From positions 19,291 through 83,290 of the forward strand of contig NZ_CALYOY010000003.1 of assembly GCF_945269915.1 (NCBI RefSeq): a stretch of DNA of 64,000 nt, read 5' to 3'. Position numbers and translations under genes: made by a program. This document shows, piece after piece, positions 44,619 to 56,268 of this stretch. Position 1 is the first letter of the stretch, and every line of letters starts with the position of its first letter. This DNA comes from an uncultured Bifidobacterium sp. Its GTDB lineage: Bacteria; Actinomycetota; Actinomycetes; Actinomycetales; Bifidobacteriaceae. The notes beneath the pieces were generated by a model. It was not told the DNA's origin. It worked only from the letters and a program-made list of their open reading frames with translations, and made no database searches.

Positions 44619-45842
44619 TCAGACCAGGTCGATCAGGCAGGGAATCCGCGTCTCCAGAATCGTCGATGAACCGTGCACCCCGGGCAGGCGTGTGGCCGCG
44701 TCGATCTGAATCCTTGAATCGACCAGGGTCATCCGGTCATGAGCCAGGACCAGCAGGTCACCGATCATCGGTCTGACCCGGTCCTCGACCTGACCGAAGA
44801 GACCGGCTCCAATGGCCTTCTCCTTGGTCATGACCTGGGCCAGGTCACCCAGTCGGTTCCTCCAGCGCTCGGCTATGGCCCCGGGATCCGTGCCCTTCCG
44901 GGCGTAGAGCATGACAGCCCTGGGCTCCCCTCCCACCAGGTCCACCCCATCCTTCAGAACGGGTTCCCGGGCGATGTCGATTCTCTGGTGGGGGTCGGCC
45001 GCCACCATGCCGTGGTCGGCCACGATCAGGACCAGGGTTCCCTTGGGCAGGCTCCGATGCAGGAGGGCCAGGAGGGAATCGGCACCCTCCAGGGCGGCGA
45101 TCCACTCAGGCGTATCCCAGCCCCGGTGATGCCCCACCTTGTCCACGTCACGAATGTAGAGGTAGGTCAGACCCGGCTCACGAGCGGCCCTGGCGGTGTC
45201 CATGACGCGCTGACGCGAATGATCGGCAGACCGGTAATCACTCCCCCGCAGTGCCGCCCGGGTCAGGGCGGAATCACGGAACCGGGGAAGGCCGCAGGAG
45301 GTCACCCTGACATCCTGGGCTGCCAGCTGCTCGAAGACCGTGGGCTGGCGCTGCAGGTCAAGGGGGTCGATGGCATCCCGGAATTGGATCATCTGGCTGA
45401 TCAGGCCATTCTCGGGATTGAGCTGGGTGTAGCCGGTCATCCCGGTCAGCCCGGGGCAGGTGCCGGTACCGAAGACCCCCATGGCGGCGACCGTGGTCGA
45501 GGGCAGACAGGTGGTCAGAGGACGCTGGTTCAGGGGTTCGTTCAGAAGGGAGCGCAGGTAGGGCACATGCCCGGCCCGGGTGGCCAGGTTCCAGAAACCC
45601 AGTCCATCGACCAGGACCACAACCGCCGACCTGGCATCGGGCAGGCTCAGTGCTTCCTGGAGCTTCCTGGGCGAAGGGTGCATGGGGGTCGAAACCGGAT
45701 GGCCTATGGCCGCGCTGACGGCAGGCAGAACCGAGGAGAGATGACGGGGACCCCCGACCTCCCCCTCGCCAATCTGATCCCCATAGTGGAGGGGCAGGGT
45801 GGGGTGCAGCAGTTCCTTCATCTCCGGTACATCCAGCCCCAT
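44619..45842 (-). CDS. Alkaline phosphatase superfamily protein (NPP-like phosphodiesterase)
   Basis: This 407-residue protein has metal and nucleophile motifs of the type I phosphodiesterase/nucleotide pyrophosphatase family: VVVLVDGLGFWNL near residue 75, the threonine nucleophile in LPSTTVAAM, DVDKVGHH and IVADHGMV. There is no signal peptide, so it should be cytoplasmic. The substrate is unknown. It converges on sepH and is divergent from parC with a gap of about 120 bases. The start at 45842 has AGGGGA close by; the N-terminal 30 residues are less conserved. Confidence 0.88.
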   Translation of the reverse strand: MGLDVPEMKELLHPTLPLHYGDQIGEGEVGGPRHLSSVLPAVSAAIGHPVSTPMHPSPRKLQEALSLPDARSAVVVLVDGLGFWNLATRAGHVPYLRSLLNEPLNQRPLTTCLPSTTVAAMGVFGTGTCPGLTGMTGYTQLNPENGLISQMIQFRDAIDPLDLQRQPTVFEQLAAQDVRVTSCGLPRFRDSALTRAALRGSDYRSADHSRQRVMDTARAAREPGLTYLYIRDVDKVGHHRGWDTPEWIAALEGADSLLALLHRSLPKGTLVLIVADHGMVAADPHQRIDIAREPVLKDGVDLVGGEPRAVMLYARKGTDPGAIAERWRNRLGDLAQVMTKEKAIGAGLFGQVEDRVRPMIGDLLVLAHDRMTLVDSRIQIDAATRLPGVHGSSTILETRIPCLIDLV

Positions 45843-45960
45843 ATCCCCTATTCAATCACCCTTTGCCGATAAGAGGCCACCCGCCAGCCCTGTCGGATCC
45901 GTTTGGCGGTCCATCAAGTTATCATAGGGCGGAACGTCAGGAAGCAGGAGAGCAGACAGC

Positions 45961-48579
<2,619 letters not shown>

Positions 48580-48622
48580 GGCCGTCGGCATCCTGCAGCC
48601 ATGAAACCGGCGTATTCCAGGC

Positions 48623-51600
48623 TCAGTAGAGTCGCATGCCGCCCGGACCTGCCGTGAAACCCGCCTGGCGCATGGCATCCGTATAAGGATTGCGCTGCCC
48701 CAGGGAAACGCCATTGACGTCCTTGAAGAGGGCTGTGTGAATCTGCGAGCGCCTCAGCCAGGCCGCCAACTGCCTGCAGGCCTCCCCTGCCTGAGAACGG
48801 TCAGCCCCCTCGAAGACCAGGATCCGATGCCCCTTGGGGGCTGCATACAGAACGGCCCTGCCACCAATCTGGACCAGGAGGTTTCCCGCCCGTCTGATGG
48901 GGCGCAGCGGCTCAAGGATGGCGTCAGCATCTGGAACCGGGGCCGGAGCAGGCCAATCCAGGGCCGCTCCGTACAGGTTGGCGGGATCGATTACATCCAT
49001 GACGATGCCGGGCTGAACCTCTTCGGGCTGCCTGCTCCCACCACCCTGCCAGGGGCGTTCCCGCTCCTCCTCATACCGCCGCAGGTCCTCGATGGTCTCC
49101 CGGGAGGTGAACTGGGCACCGCCGAAGTCCTGGACCACCACGCCCCGAATCAATTGTCCGGCATCCTCCATCTGTTGGCAGACCTGATATATGGCGGAGA
49201 ATCCGCCAGCGCTCTCCCTGGCCTCGGGGAGGACCGATGCCGCCAGTGCATACCGGTCGATCAGGAGCCGTGTGGACTGGACCAGGCGGGAGGCTTCGGC
49301 CCCCTGCTCGACCTCAGGCTTGCCGGGTTCCCGATTTGCCTGGTCTGACGAAACGGTCCCCTCGGCAGGCCTGACCAGGGTCCATAGTCCCTGATCCGCG
49401 GCCATGATGGAGGCCGGTTGAGGCATCGCAGGTGCCCGCCTACCCTGCCGACCAAGGCCTCGCAGGCGGGAGGGGGGCCGTCGGGATGTAGTCGGCTTCG
49501 CCTGGGAGAATCCCTGAAGGAGGACCCTGACGGGCGCCATGGAGATGTTGGTCACCCGTCCCTGTCCGACCAGCCGCCAGAGGGTTTCTGCCATGGTCTC
49601 GCGGTTCCGCCCTGATCCCGCTTCCGATTCACCGGAGCGACACAGGTTGACCAGGTCCTCGAAACGGTAGGCACCCCCGCCCTGCAAGGCGGCAACCATG
49701 GCATCTTCAGGACTACCACCATCCCCCGCCCTCTCGGCCCCCACTTCGTCCCCGTCCCCATGGAGCCCGGGCAGAGGAGGAACCAAGCAGTCGATGTCCT
49801 CGACCAGGAAGAAGGCAAGGGAACCCAGTGGCTCCCCACCGGTCTGACCACCCAGCCATACCACCTGGCCGGAGGCCAAAAGACCGTCGAGCAGGGAGGG
49901 ATTGTAGTCACGGATACGACTGGGGAAGACCGCCGATTCCCAGAGTCCCACGGGAAGGTAGAGCCCCTCGAGTTGGGCGATCACCTCAAGCAGACCATCC
50001 TGACCTTGGTAGGGTTCGCGACCGACGGGTCCCAGCCCCTGGTACTCCAGAAGAAAGGCGCTGTAGGTCTCCTGCGTGACGGGTCGGGTGGCCTTACGGG
50101 CCTTGGCCAGGGACCGGGCACGCAGTATTCTGAACACCTCCGGGTGAAGCCAGCTGAGCCTATCCTGCCTGGATCCGCCGGCCCCGTCCTCACCCGCGGG
50201 TGAGGATCCCGAGCCCTGGTATTCCGGTAAGTCCCTGGATAAGGGCTGTTCCTGAGTAGAGGCCGCCTCCGGGGGCGGGGTCGTGTTGGGCCTTGGAAAA
50301 TCACCGTGAAGGAGGAGCCCCCGTGATTCCAGTGATCCCAGCTCCCGACGGACCAGGGCCAGGCCCAGCCCCAAGTGCTCGGCCAGCACCTCGGTGCCGA
50401 AGGGACCGTGCGTGGCTGCATACTGGAGGACCAGATCATCAAACTGGTCACCGTCTCCGGCCGAGGTGCCGCCCCCGGCCATACCGGAGGGGTCCTGGTC
50501 TTCCGTCAAGGCACCCCGGTCCTGATCCTGTTCGAAGGCCCGCCTACCGAAAACCGCCAGGATGCGCTCCTGGTGGCCTGACCAGATCCATTGCTCCTTC
50601 CCGGCCATCCTGATCCGCTCAACCCGCTTATCTGCCGCCAGGGATGCCAACATGTCCTGGACCTCGTCGACATCACCGGAGGGACGCATCCTGAGCACGA
50701 TCCGGTCAAGGCTGAGCGGTCCCAGGACCCTGAGGAGGTCGGCGAGTCCCTCTTCGCCCTTGGCTCCTCGATCCGGGGCCAGACGTTGCAGTTCGGACTC
50801 CACCTGGTCAACCACGTCCTGGTCCAGGAGGGCGGTCATGTTGACCCGGCCGATCATGGACTCCAGGACCTCCGGGTCCATGGAGAGGACGGCCGAGTCC
50901 CGCTCGGCACGGGGCATGTCGTACTGGTACATGAAGTTGGCCAGATACCCGAAGAGGAGGTTGGAGGCCATGGGCGAGGGGGACTCGGTCCGGGCCTGGA
51001 CCATCCCTACCCGCCCCGATTCCAGGTCGGTCATGAGGTCGAGCAGGGCAGGCATGTCGTAGACATCCTGGAGGCACTCCCGCATGGTCTCGACCACCAG
51101 GGGAAAGCCCTGCTTCTTCAGGGCGGCATCCAGAAGCTGGGAGGCCTTGAGCCGCTGTTGCCAGAGGGGGACCCTCCTGCCGGGTTCGGTCCTGGGCATG
51201 TAGAGGGACCGGGCCGCGCACTGCCGGAAGCGGGTCTGGAAGAGGGCGGAACCGATCAGGTGGTCACGGACGGCCTCCTCGATCTGATCCGGCCTGAAGA
51301 GGAAGATCTCCTCATCGCTCATGTCCGCATCAGCCTGGGGAATCTGCACGAGGATCCCGTCATCGCCAGCCCAGACGGAACCGTCATACCCGCGCCTGCG
51401 GGACAGCCGAGCCGAGATGGCAAGAGCCCAGGGGTCGTGAACCCTCCTGCCGTAGGGCGAGTGCAGGATCAGCCGGATGTCCCCCTCCTCATTGGGGCAC
51501 CGTTCCACAACCAGGGTCCGATCATCGGGGATCACCCCGGTGCTGGCCTCCTGCCTGGCCAGGAAAGCGGCCAGATTGTCGATCGAATTCCGATCCAGCC

Positions 51601-53614
51601 CATCGGAGGCCAGACGCTTGCGAACCGGCCCCACAAAGTCGGCCTGCCCAGGGACTGACCGTATGGCTGGTTCAAGGCCACGTCCCAGATCCCTGGCCAG
51701 GGCACCGACCCTGGCTCCGAATCCGGGATCCCGACCCAATCCGTCCCCGTGCCAGAAGGGCAAGCGGGCCGACCTGCCCGGCGCAGGAACCACAACCACC
51801 CGATCCCGGGTGATCTGCTGAATCAGCCAGGAGGTGGTGCCCAGGGTGATGACGTCTCCCTTACGGGACTCGTAAACCATCTCCTCGTCCAGCTCCCCCA
51901 CCCGGCGGGGCTTGGAACCAGCCTCCTCCGGGGGCATGACAACGCTGTAGGTGCCGCGGTCGGGTATGGTGCCGCCTGAGGTCACAGCCAAGCGCTGGGC
52001 CCCGGGACGGGCCTTGATCCTGCCGGTCTGCCGGTCCCGGACGAGGATCGGCCGGAAGGCCGTGAACCCTTCGGAGGTGAACTCGCCGCTGAGCATAGCC
52101 AGAACCGACCGGTATACCCGCTCATCCAGGGTTGTGAAGGGGGCCGCACGACGGACCAGGGCGTACCAAGCATCCTGGTCCAGATCCTCCATGGACGCGG
52201 CGGCCACGGTCTGCTGGGCCAGAATGTCAAGGGGGTTGCAGGGGATGACGGTCGCCTCGATGTCCCCCTCCTCCATCCCCTCAGCGCTGGCCGTGCCCAG
52301 AAGGATCTGCTGGCGGGTCAGGGGAAAGAGCAGGGCATGGGAGACACCGCCCACCTGGTGGTCCGCCCTCCCAACACGTTGCAGGCCCGAGGCGATGGAC
52401 AGGGGGGCATTGACCTGGATGACCAGATCGACCGACCCCATGTCGATGCCCAGTTCAAGGCTTGAGGTCGCCACCACGCAACGCAGCCGTCCTGCCTTGA
52501 GGTCCTGTTCCACCTGGTGGCGTCGCTCCTTGGAGACCGATCCGTGATGGGCCATGGCGATGGCCTGGGCGGGTTCCGCTCCCCCGGACCGCTCGGAGGT
52601 GGAGCCGGTAGCGGAGTCATAATGGGCCAGGCCCCTTGCCTCCGGCTGCTCTCCGGAACGGTCCTTGGCATACAGGTCGTTGAGCCGGGCGGTCAGACGC
52701 TCGGCCAGGCCGCGGGAATTGACGAAGACCAGGGTGGTCCTGTGGGCCAGGACCTGGTCCAGCACAGCCCGCTCCACGGACGGCCATATGGATCCTGCGG
52801 CCCTCTGAACGTCGGGATCATCATGCCCGGAAGCCCCACCCGCGGCCAGGTCTTCCATATCGGCCAGCGGTTCGACCAGGTTCAATTCCATGGCGGCGGG
52901 AGTCTTGGGCTCGATAAGGGTGACAGGTCTGGCACCGCCCAGGAAGCGGGCAACCTCACTGGGTGGCTTGACCGTGGCCGACAGGCCGATGCGCTGGACA
53001 GGTTTCCCCACCAAGGCATCGAGACGCTCCAGACTCAGGGCCAGGTGGGCACCCCGCTTGTTGCCGGCCAGGGCATGGATCTCATCGACGATGACCGTAT
53101 GCACCCCGGCCAGGGTCCTGCCGACCTTGGAGGTCAGCATCAGGTAGAGGGATTCTGGGGTGGTGACCAGGATATCCGGTGGATGGACGGCCAGGGCCCG
53201 GCGTTCGCGGGAATCCGAGTCACCCGATCGGACCCCGACCCTGACACGGGGAGTCTGACCGGCTCCGGACCCGTACTCCCTGGCGATGCCGGCCAGGGGG
53301 GCCTGGAGGTTCTTGGCCACATCCGACCCCAGTGCCTTCATCGGCGATATGTAGAGGATACTGACGCTCTTGGCCCCGGACAGCCCCTGCCCGGTACCGG
53401 CCTCCCCATTGCTTTTTGCGGACATGAGGGAGTCGATGGCCCAGAGAAAGGCCGACAGGGTCTTGCCGGACCCGGTGGGCGAGATGACCAGGACATCCCG
53501 ACCCGAGCGAATGGCAGGCCATGCCTGGACCTGGGTGGGTGTGGGGCCATCGGCAAAGGCCGACCTGAACCAGGCCACCGTCTGCGGGGAGAACCCTTCC
53601 AGTCCATCCGACAT
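48623..53614 (-). CDS. lhr: Lhr family ATP-dependent helicase
   Basis: Lhr is a large superfamily 2 helicase involved in DNA repair. The 1663-residue protein has Walker A ISPTGSGKT at 44-52, motif II DEIHALAG near 177, the threonine-rich GLSATVKPP, SSLELGIDMGSVDLVIQ and QRVGRADHQVGG of the second RecA lobe, then the winged-helix and Lhr core domains, and a long C-terminal extension rich in G, E and Q. Length is slightly above the usual 1500. The ATG at 53614 has AGGAG eight bases upstream. It sits between parE and parC. Confidence 0.95.
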   Translation of the reverse strand: MSDGLEGFSPQTVAWFRSAFADGPTPTQVQAWPAIRSGRDVLVISPTGSGKTLSAFLWAIDSLMSAKSNGEAGTGQGLSGAKSVSILYISPMKALGSDVAKNLQAPLAGIAREYGSGAGQTPRVRVGVRSGDSDSRERRALAVHPPDILVTTPESLYLMLTSKVGRTLAGVHTVIVDEIHALAGNKRGAHLALSLERLDALVGKPVQRIGLSATVKPPSEVARFLGGARPVTLIEPKTPAAMELNLVEPLADMEDLAAGGASGHDDPDVQRAAGSIWPSVERAVLDQVLAHRTTLVFVNSRGLAERLTARLNDLYAKDRSGEQPEARGLAHYDSATGSTSERSGGAEPAQAIAMAHHGSVSKERRHQVEQDLKAGRLRCVVATSSLELGIDMGSVDLVIQVNAPLSIASGLQRVGRADHQVGGVSHALLFPLTRQQILLGTASAEGMEEGDIEATVIPCNPLDILAQQTVAAASMEDLDQDAWYALVRRAAPFTTLDERVYRSVLAMLSGEFTSEGFTAFRPILVRDRQTGRIKARPGAQRLAVTSGGTIPDRGTYSVVMPPEEAGSKPRRVGELDEEMVYESRKGDVITLGTTSWLIQQITRDRVVVVPAPGRSARLPFWHGDGLGRDPGFGARVGALARDLGRGLEPAIRSVPGQADFVGPVRKRLASDGLDRNSIDNLAAFLARQEASTGVIPDDRTLVVERCPNEEGDIRLILHSPYGRRVHDPWALAISARLSRRRGYDGSVWAGDDGILVQIPQADADMSDEEIFLFRPDQIEEAVRDHLIGSALFQTRFRQCAARSLYMPRTEPGRRVPLWQQRLKASQLLDAALKKQGFPLVVETMRECLQDVYDMPALLDLMTDLESGRVGMVQARTESPSPMASNLLFGYLANFMYQYDMPRAERDSAVLSMDPEVLESMIGRVNMTALLDQDVVDQVESELQRLAPDRGAKGEEGLADLLRVLGPLSLDRIVLRMRPSGDVDEVQDMLASLAADKRVERIRMAGKEQWIWSGHQERILAVFGRRAFEQDQDRGALTEDQDPSGMAGGGTSAGDGDQFDDLVLQYAATHGPFGTEVLAEHLGLGLALVRRELGSLESRGLLLHGDFPRPNTTPPPEAASTQEQPLSRDLPEYQGSGSSPAGEDGAGGSRQDRLSWLHPEVFRILRARSLAKARKATRPVTQETYSAFLLEYQGLGPVGREPYQGQDGLLEVIAQLEGLYLPVGLWESAVFPSRIRDYNPSLLDGLLASGQVVWLGGQTGGEPLGSLAFFLVEDIDCLVPPLPGLHGDGDEVGAERAGDGGSPEDAMVAALQGGGAYRFEDLVNLCRSGESEAGSGRNRETMAETLWRLVGQGRVTNISMAPVRVLLQGFSQAKPTTSRRPPSRLRGLGRQGRRAPAMPQPASIMAADQGLWTLVRPAEGTVSSDQANREPGKPEVEQGAEASRLVQSTRLLIDRYALAASVLPEARESAGGFSAIYQVCQQMEDAGQLIRGVVVQDFGGAQFTSRETIEDLRRYEEERERPWQGGGSRQPEEVQPGIVMDVIDPANLYGAALDWPAPAPVPDADAILEPLRPIRRAGNLLVQIGGRAVLYAAPKGHRILVFEGADRSQAGEACRQLAAWLRRSQIHTALFKDVNGVSLGQRNPYTDAMRQAGFTAGPGGMRLY

Positions 53615-53720
53615 GACCATCACTCCTCCCACTTCCGGCGGGTGGTGTTTGAAGCTCCGGGAGGGAGCAAAAGACTCGACACCGTTTGCACCGTGACCGC
53701 CACGCCGGACTCAGGGCCAA

Positions 53721-56120
53721 TCAGGTATCGATCTTGCTTCGATCGAAATCATCGGCATTGTCCACTATGAACTGCTTGCGGGGCGGCACATCGTCACCCA
53801 TGAGCAGGGGGAATATCCCGGCTGCCCGTTCGGCGTCCTCCATACGGATCCGACGCAGCATTCTGGTCCTGGGGTCCATGGTGGTATCGGCCAGCTGGTC
53901 GGCGTCCATCTCGCCCAGACCCTTGTAACGCTGGACATCGGGGTTGTAGTCGATGTGCTGCTTGCGCAGGTCGGCCAGCTTCCCCTCCAGCTCATCGTCC
54001 GAATAGGTGTAGATGAACTCACCCTTGTGCTTGCCCGCCAGGGCGATCCTATGGAGGGGCGGCACGGCCGCATAGACATGGCCATATTCGATCAGGGGGC
54101 GCATATAGCGGTAGAAGAGGGTCAGGAGGAGGATGCGGATGTGGGCCCCGTCCACGTCGGCATCGGTCATCATGATGACCTTGTTGTACCTGGACTGATT
54201 GATGTCGAAACCGGCGCCGGATCCGGCACCGACCACCTGGATGATGGAGGCGCATTCCTTGTTGGTCAGCATCTGGGAGAGCGAGGCCTTCTGGACGTTG
54301 AGGATCTTCCCCCTGATGGGCAGAAGGGCCTGGAACATCGAATTCCTGGCCGCCTTGGCCGTACCCAGGGCGGAGTCCCCCTCCACGATGAAGAGCTCGG
54401 CGATGTCATCATTGCCCGGCATGGAGTCGGAGAGCTTGGAGGGCATGGAGGCGGATTCCAGTGCGTTCTTGCGCCGGGTGACCTCCTTGGTCTTCCTGGC
54501 CTGGATGCGGGCGTGCATCTCACCGACGATCTTCTCCAGGACCCTGCCCGACTGCTCCTTGAAGCCCCGCCTGGCCCCGGTGATCATCTGACCGAACTGG
54601 TCATCGGTCATCCTGGTCACCAGGGGCTTGACCTGGGCAGTTCCCAGGACGTCCTTGGTCTGCCCCTGGAACTGGGGCTCGGCGATGCGGACCGTCACCA
54701 CGGCCACCAGGCCTGCCAGGACATCGTCACGCTCGATCTTGCTGTGGGAATCCTTCAGGTTGACCTTGAGCCTGCGCGCATTGGCCTCGACGGCCTTGCG
54801 AACCTGGCGGGTCATGGCGTTCATGAATCCGTCCACGTGCATGCCGCCGCCGGGCGTGGCCACCACATTGACGAAGCTGCGGATGACCGAATCGTAGTCG
54901 TTGACCCAGCGCAGGGCTATATCCACCCCGCAGGTCCGTTCCACCTGCTCGGCATGGAGTTCCCCGTCAGGACCGACCTTCTGGGTCTCCTCCTGGTAGG
55001 TGGCCTCGCCGGTGATGTGCCAGACATCGCTGACGGGCTCCCCCTTGGAAAGGAAGTCGACAAAATCCTTGACACCGCCGGTGTGGAGGAACTCCTCGAC
55101 ACGACGGTGCCTGACCCCCTCGACCGGTTCCAGCATGGCCTGATCGGCCTGCTCGGTCGGGCCGGGGGCCACGTACCCCTGATCAGGCAAGTCAGAAGCC
55201 CCGTCACCCTGATCGGACAAGTCAGAAGCCCCGGTCTTCTCTTTGCACGTCTGAGCCGCGAAGGCCGACCCTGCTTCAGGTTCCTCCCCTGTGGAATCGA
55301 CCGACGGTTCAGAAGGTGGATCAGAGTCGACGGGCCGGGAGGAATCATGGTCAACCTCCAGCATCCGATCCTGGTCCAGGTCGCCCGTCGCCGGCACCTG
55401 TTCGTCGATGACCGTGATCTTCAGTCCGGGAACCAGGAAGCTGGTCTGCCTGACCCTGTCAATCAGCTGCTCATAGGAGAATTTCGCGGTGGAGTTGAAA
55501 ATCTCAGGGTCGGCCCAGTACCTGACCCTGGTTCCGGTCTTGCGCTTGGACACGTTCCCGATGACCTGCAGAGGTGTGGGTCGGTTCTTTCTGGTGCGCT
55601 TGAAGGGGGAATCCGGCGTGGGATGCTCGGGATCCACATCCTGGTAGACACCGGGATGGCCTTGGTGGAACTGCATCCGGTGCGTCTTGCCGTCCCTGTC
55701 GACCTCGACGTCCAGACGGGAGCTCAAGGCGTTGACCACCGATGAGCCTACACCATGCAGACCTCCTGCGGCATTGTAGGAGGCGTTGCCGAATTTGGCC
55801 CCGGCATGGAGCTTGGTCAGGACCACTTCAACACCGCTCAGGCCCGTCTTGGGCTCGATGTCGACCGGAATGCCACGACCGTTGTCATCCACCTCGATGG
55901 AACCGTCCTGATGGAGAATGACCGTGATCTCGGTGCAGGCCCCGGCCAGGGCCTCATCGACCGAGTTGTCGATGATCTCCCAGAGACAGTGCATGAGCCC
56001 CTGGCTGTCGGTGGTGCCGATGTACATGCCGGGGCGCTTACGTACCGCGTCCAGACCCTCCAGAACGGTCAGACTATTGGCGCCGTATGCCTTACCCGTC
56101 TCAGCCTTGCTGCCAGCCAT
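53721..56120 (-). CDS. parE: DNA topoisomerase IV subunit B with a low-complexity insert
   Basis: ParE is the ATPase subunit of topoisomerase IV. The 799-residue protein has the GHKL site (LWEIIDNSVDEALAG, DNGRGIPVD), the transducer domain, the TOPRIM motifs VEGDSALGTAK and MTDADVDGAHI, and the C-terminal KGLGEMDADQL. A stretch at about residues 241-335 rich in D, P, S and E separates VIDE from HTGGVKDFVDFL, where homologues have about ten residues. It contains two copies of a ten-residue unit GASDLxDQGx. The ATG at 56120 has GAGGA as ribosome site. Confidence 0.95.
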   Translation of the reverse strand: MAGSKAETGKAYGANSLTVLEGLDAVRKRPGMYIGTTDSQGLMHCLWEIIDNSVDEALAGACTEITVILHQDGSIEVDDNGRGIPVDIEPKTGLSGVEVVLTKLHAGAKFGNASYNAAGGLHGVGSSVVNALSSRLDVEVDRDGKTHRMQFHQGHPGVYQDVDPEHPTPDSPFKRTRKNRPTPLQVIGNVSKRKTGTRVRYWADPEIFNSTAKFSYEQLIDRVRQTSFLVPGLKITVIDEQVPATGDLDQDRMLEVDHDSSRPVDSDPPSEPSVDSTGEEPEAGSAFAAQTCKEKTGASDLSDQGDGASDLPDQGYVAPGPTEQADQAMLEPVEGVRHRRVEEFLHTGGVKDFVDFLSKGEPVSDVWHITGEATYQEETQKVGPDGELHAEQVERTCGVDIALRWVNDYDSVIRSFVNVVATPGGGMHVDGFMNAMTRQVRKAVEANARRLKVNLKDSHSKIERDDVLAGLVAVVTVRIAEPQFQGQTKDVLGTAQVKPLVTRMTDDQFGQMITGARRGFKEQSGRVLEKIVGEMHARIQARKTKEVTRRKNALESASMPSKLSDSMPGNDDIAELFIVEGDSALGTAKAARNSMFQALLPIRGKILNVQKASLSQMLTNKECASIIQVVGAGSGAGFDINQSRYNKVIMMTDADVDGAHIRILLLTLFYRYMRPLIEYGHVYAAVPPLHRIALAGKHKGEFIYTYSDDELEGKLADLRKQHIDYNPDVQRYKGLGEMDADQLADTTMDPRTRMLRRIRMEDAERAAGIFPLLMGDDVPPRKQFIVDNADDFDRSKIDT
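55177..55236 (-). repeat. Two-copy 30-base tandem repeat inside parE
   Basis: Two 30-base units beginning at 55177 and 55207 differ at only a few bases and keep the reading frame, encoding two copies of a ten-residue unit. They lie in the low-complexity insert. Confidence 0.75.
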
Positions 56121-56242
56121 TTTCCTCGCTGTCCACCTTAGAAACCGTGGGCAGGCCCCGCACGCCACTCCGGATGATTCCGGGCCGACCCGGGGAACCT
56201 GACCTCACCTACCGTCACCCATTTCTAGCAAGGGACCCCCGA

Positions 56243-56265
56243 CAGGCGCCGGGCTTCCCCGCCTG
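56243..56265 (-). terminator. Hairpin after sigA
   Basis: CAGGCG pairs with CGCCTG and GGG with CCC around a three-base loop, with a two-base bulge, three bases past the sigA stop. Confidence 0.5.
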
Positions 56266-56268
56266 ACC

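Noticed and set aside
53955..55745. A 596-codon open frame opposite parE
   Set aside because: It is antisense to clear GHKL and TOPRIM motifs and is rich in H, G and L in the manner of shadow frames.
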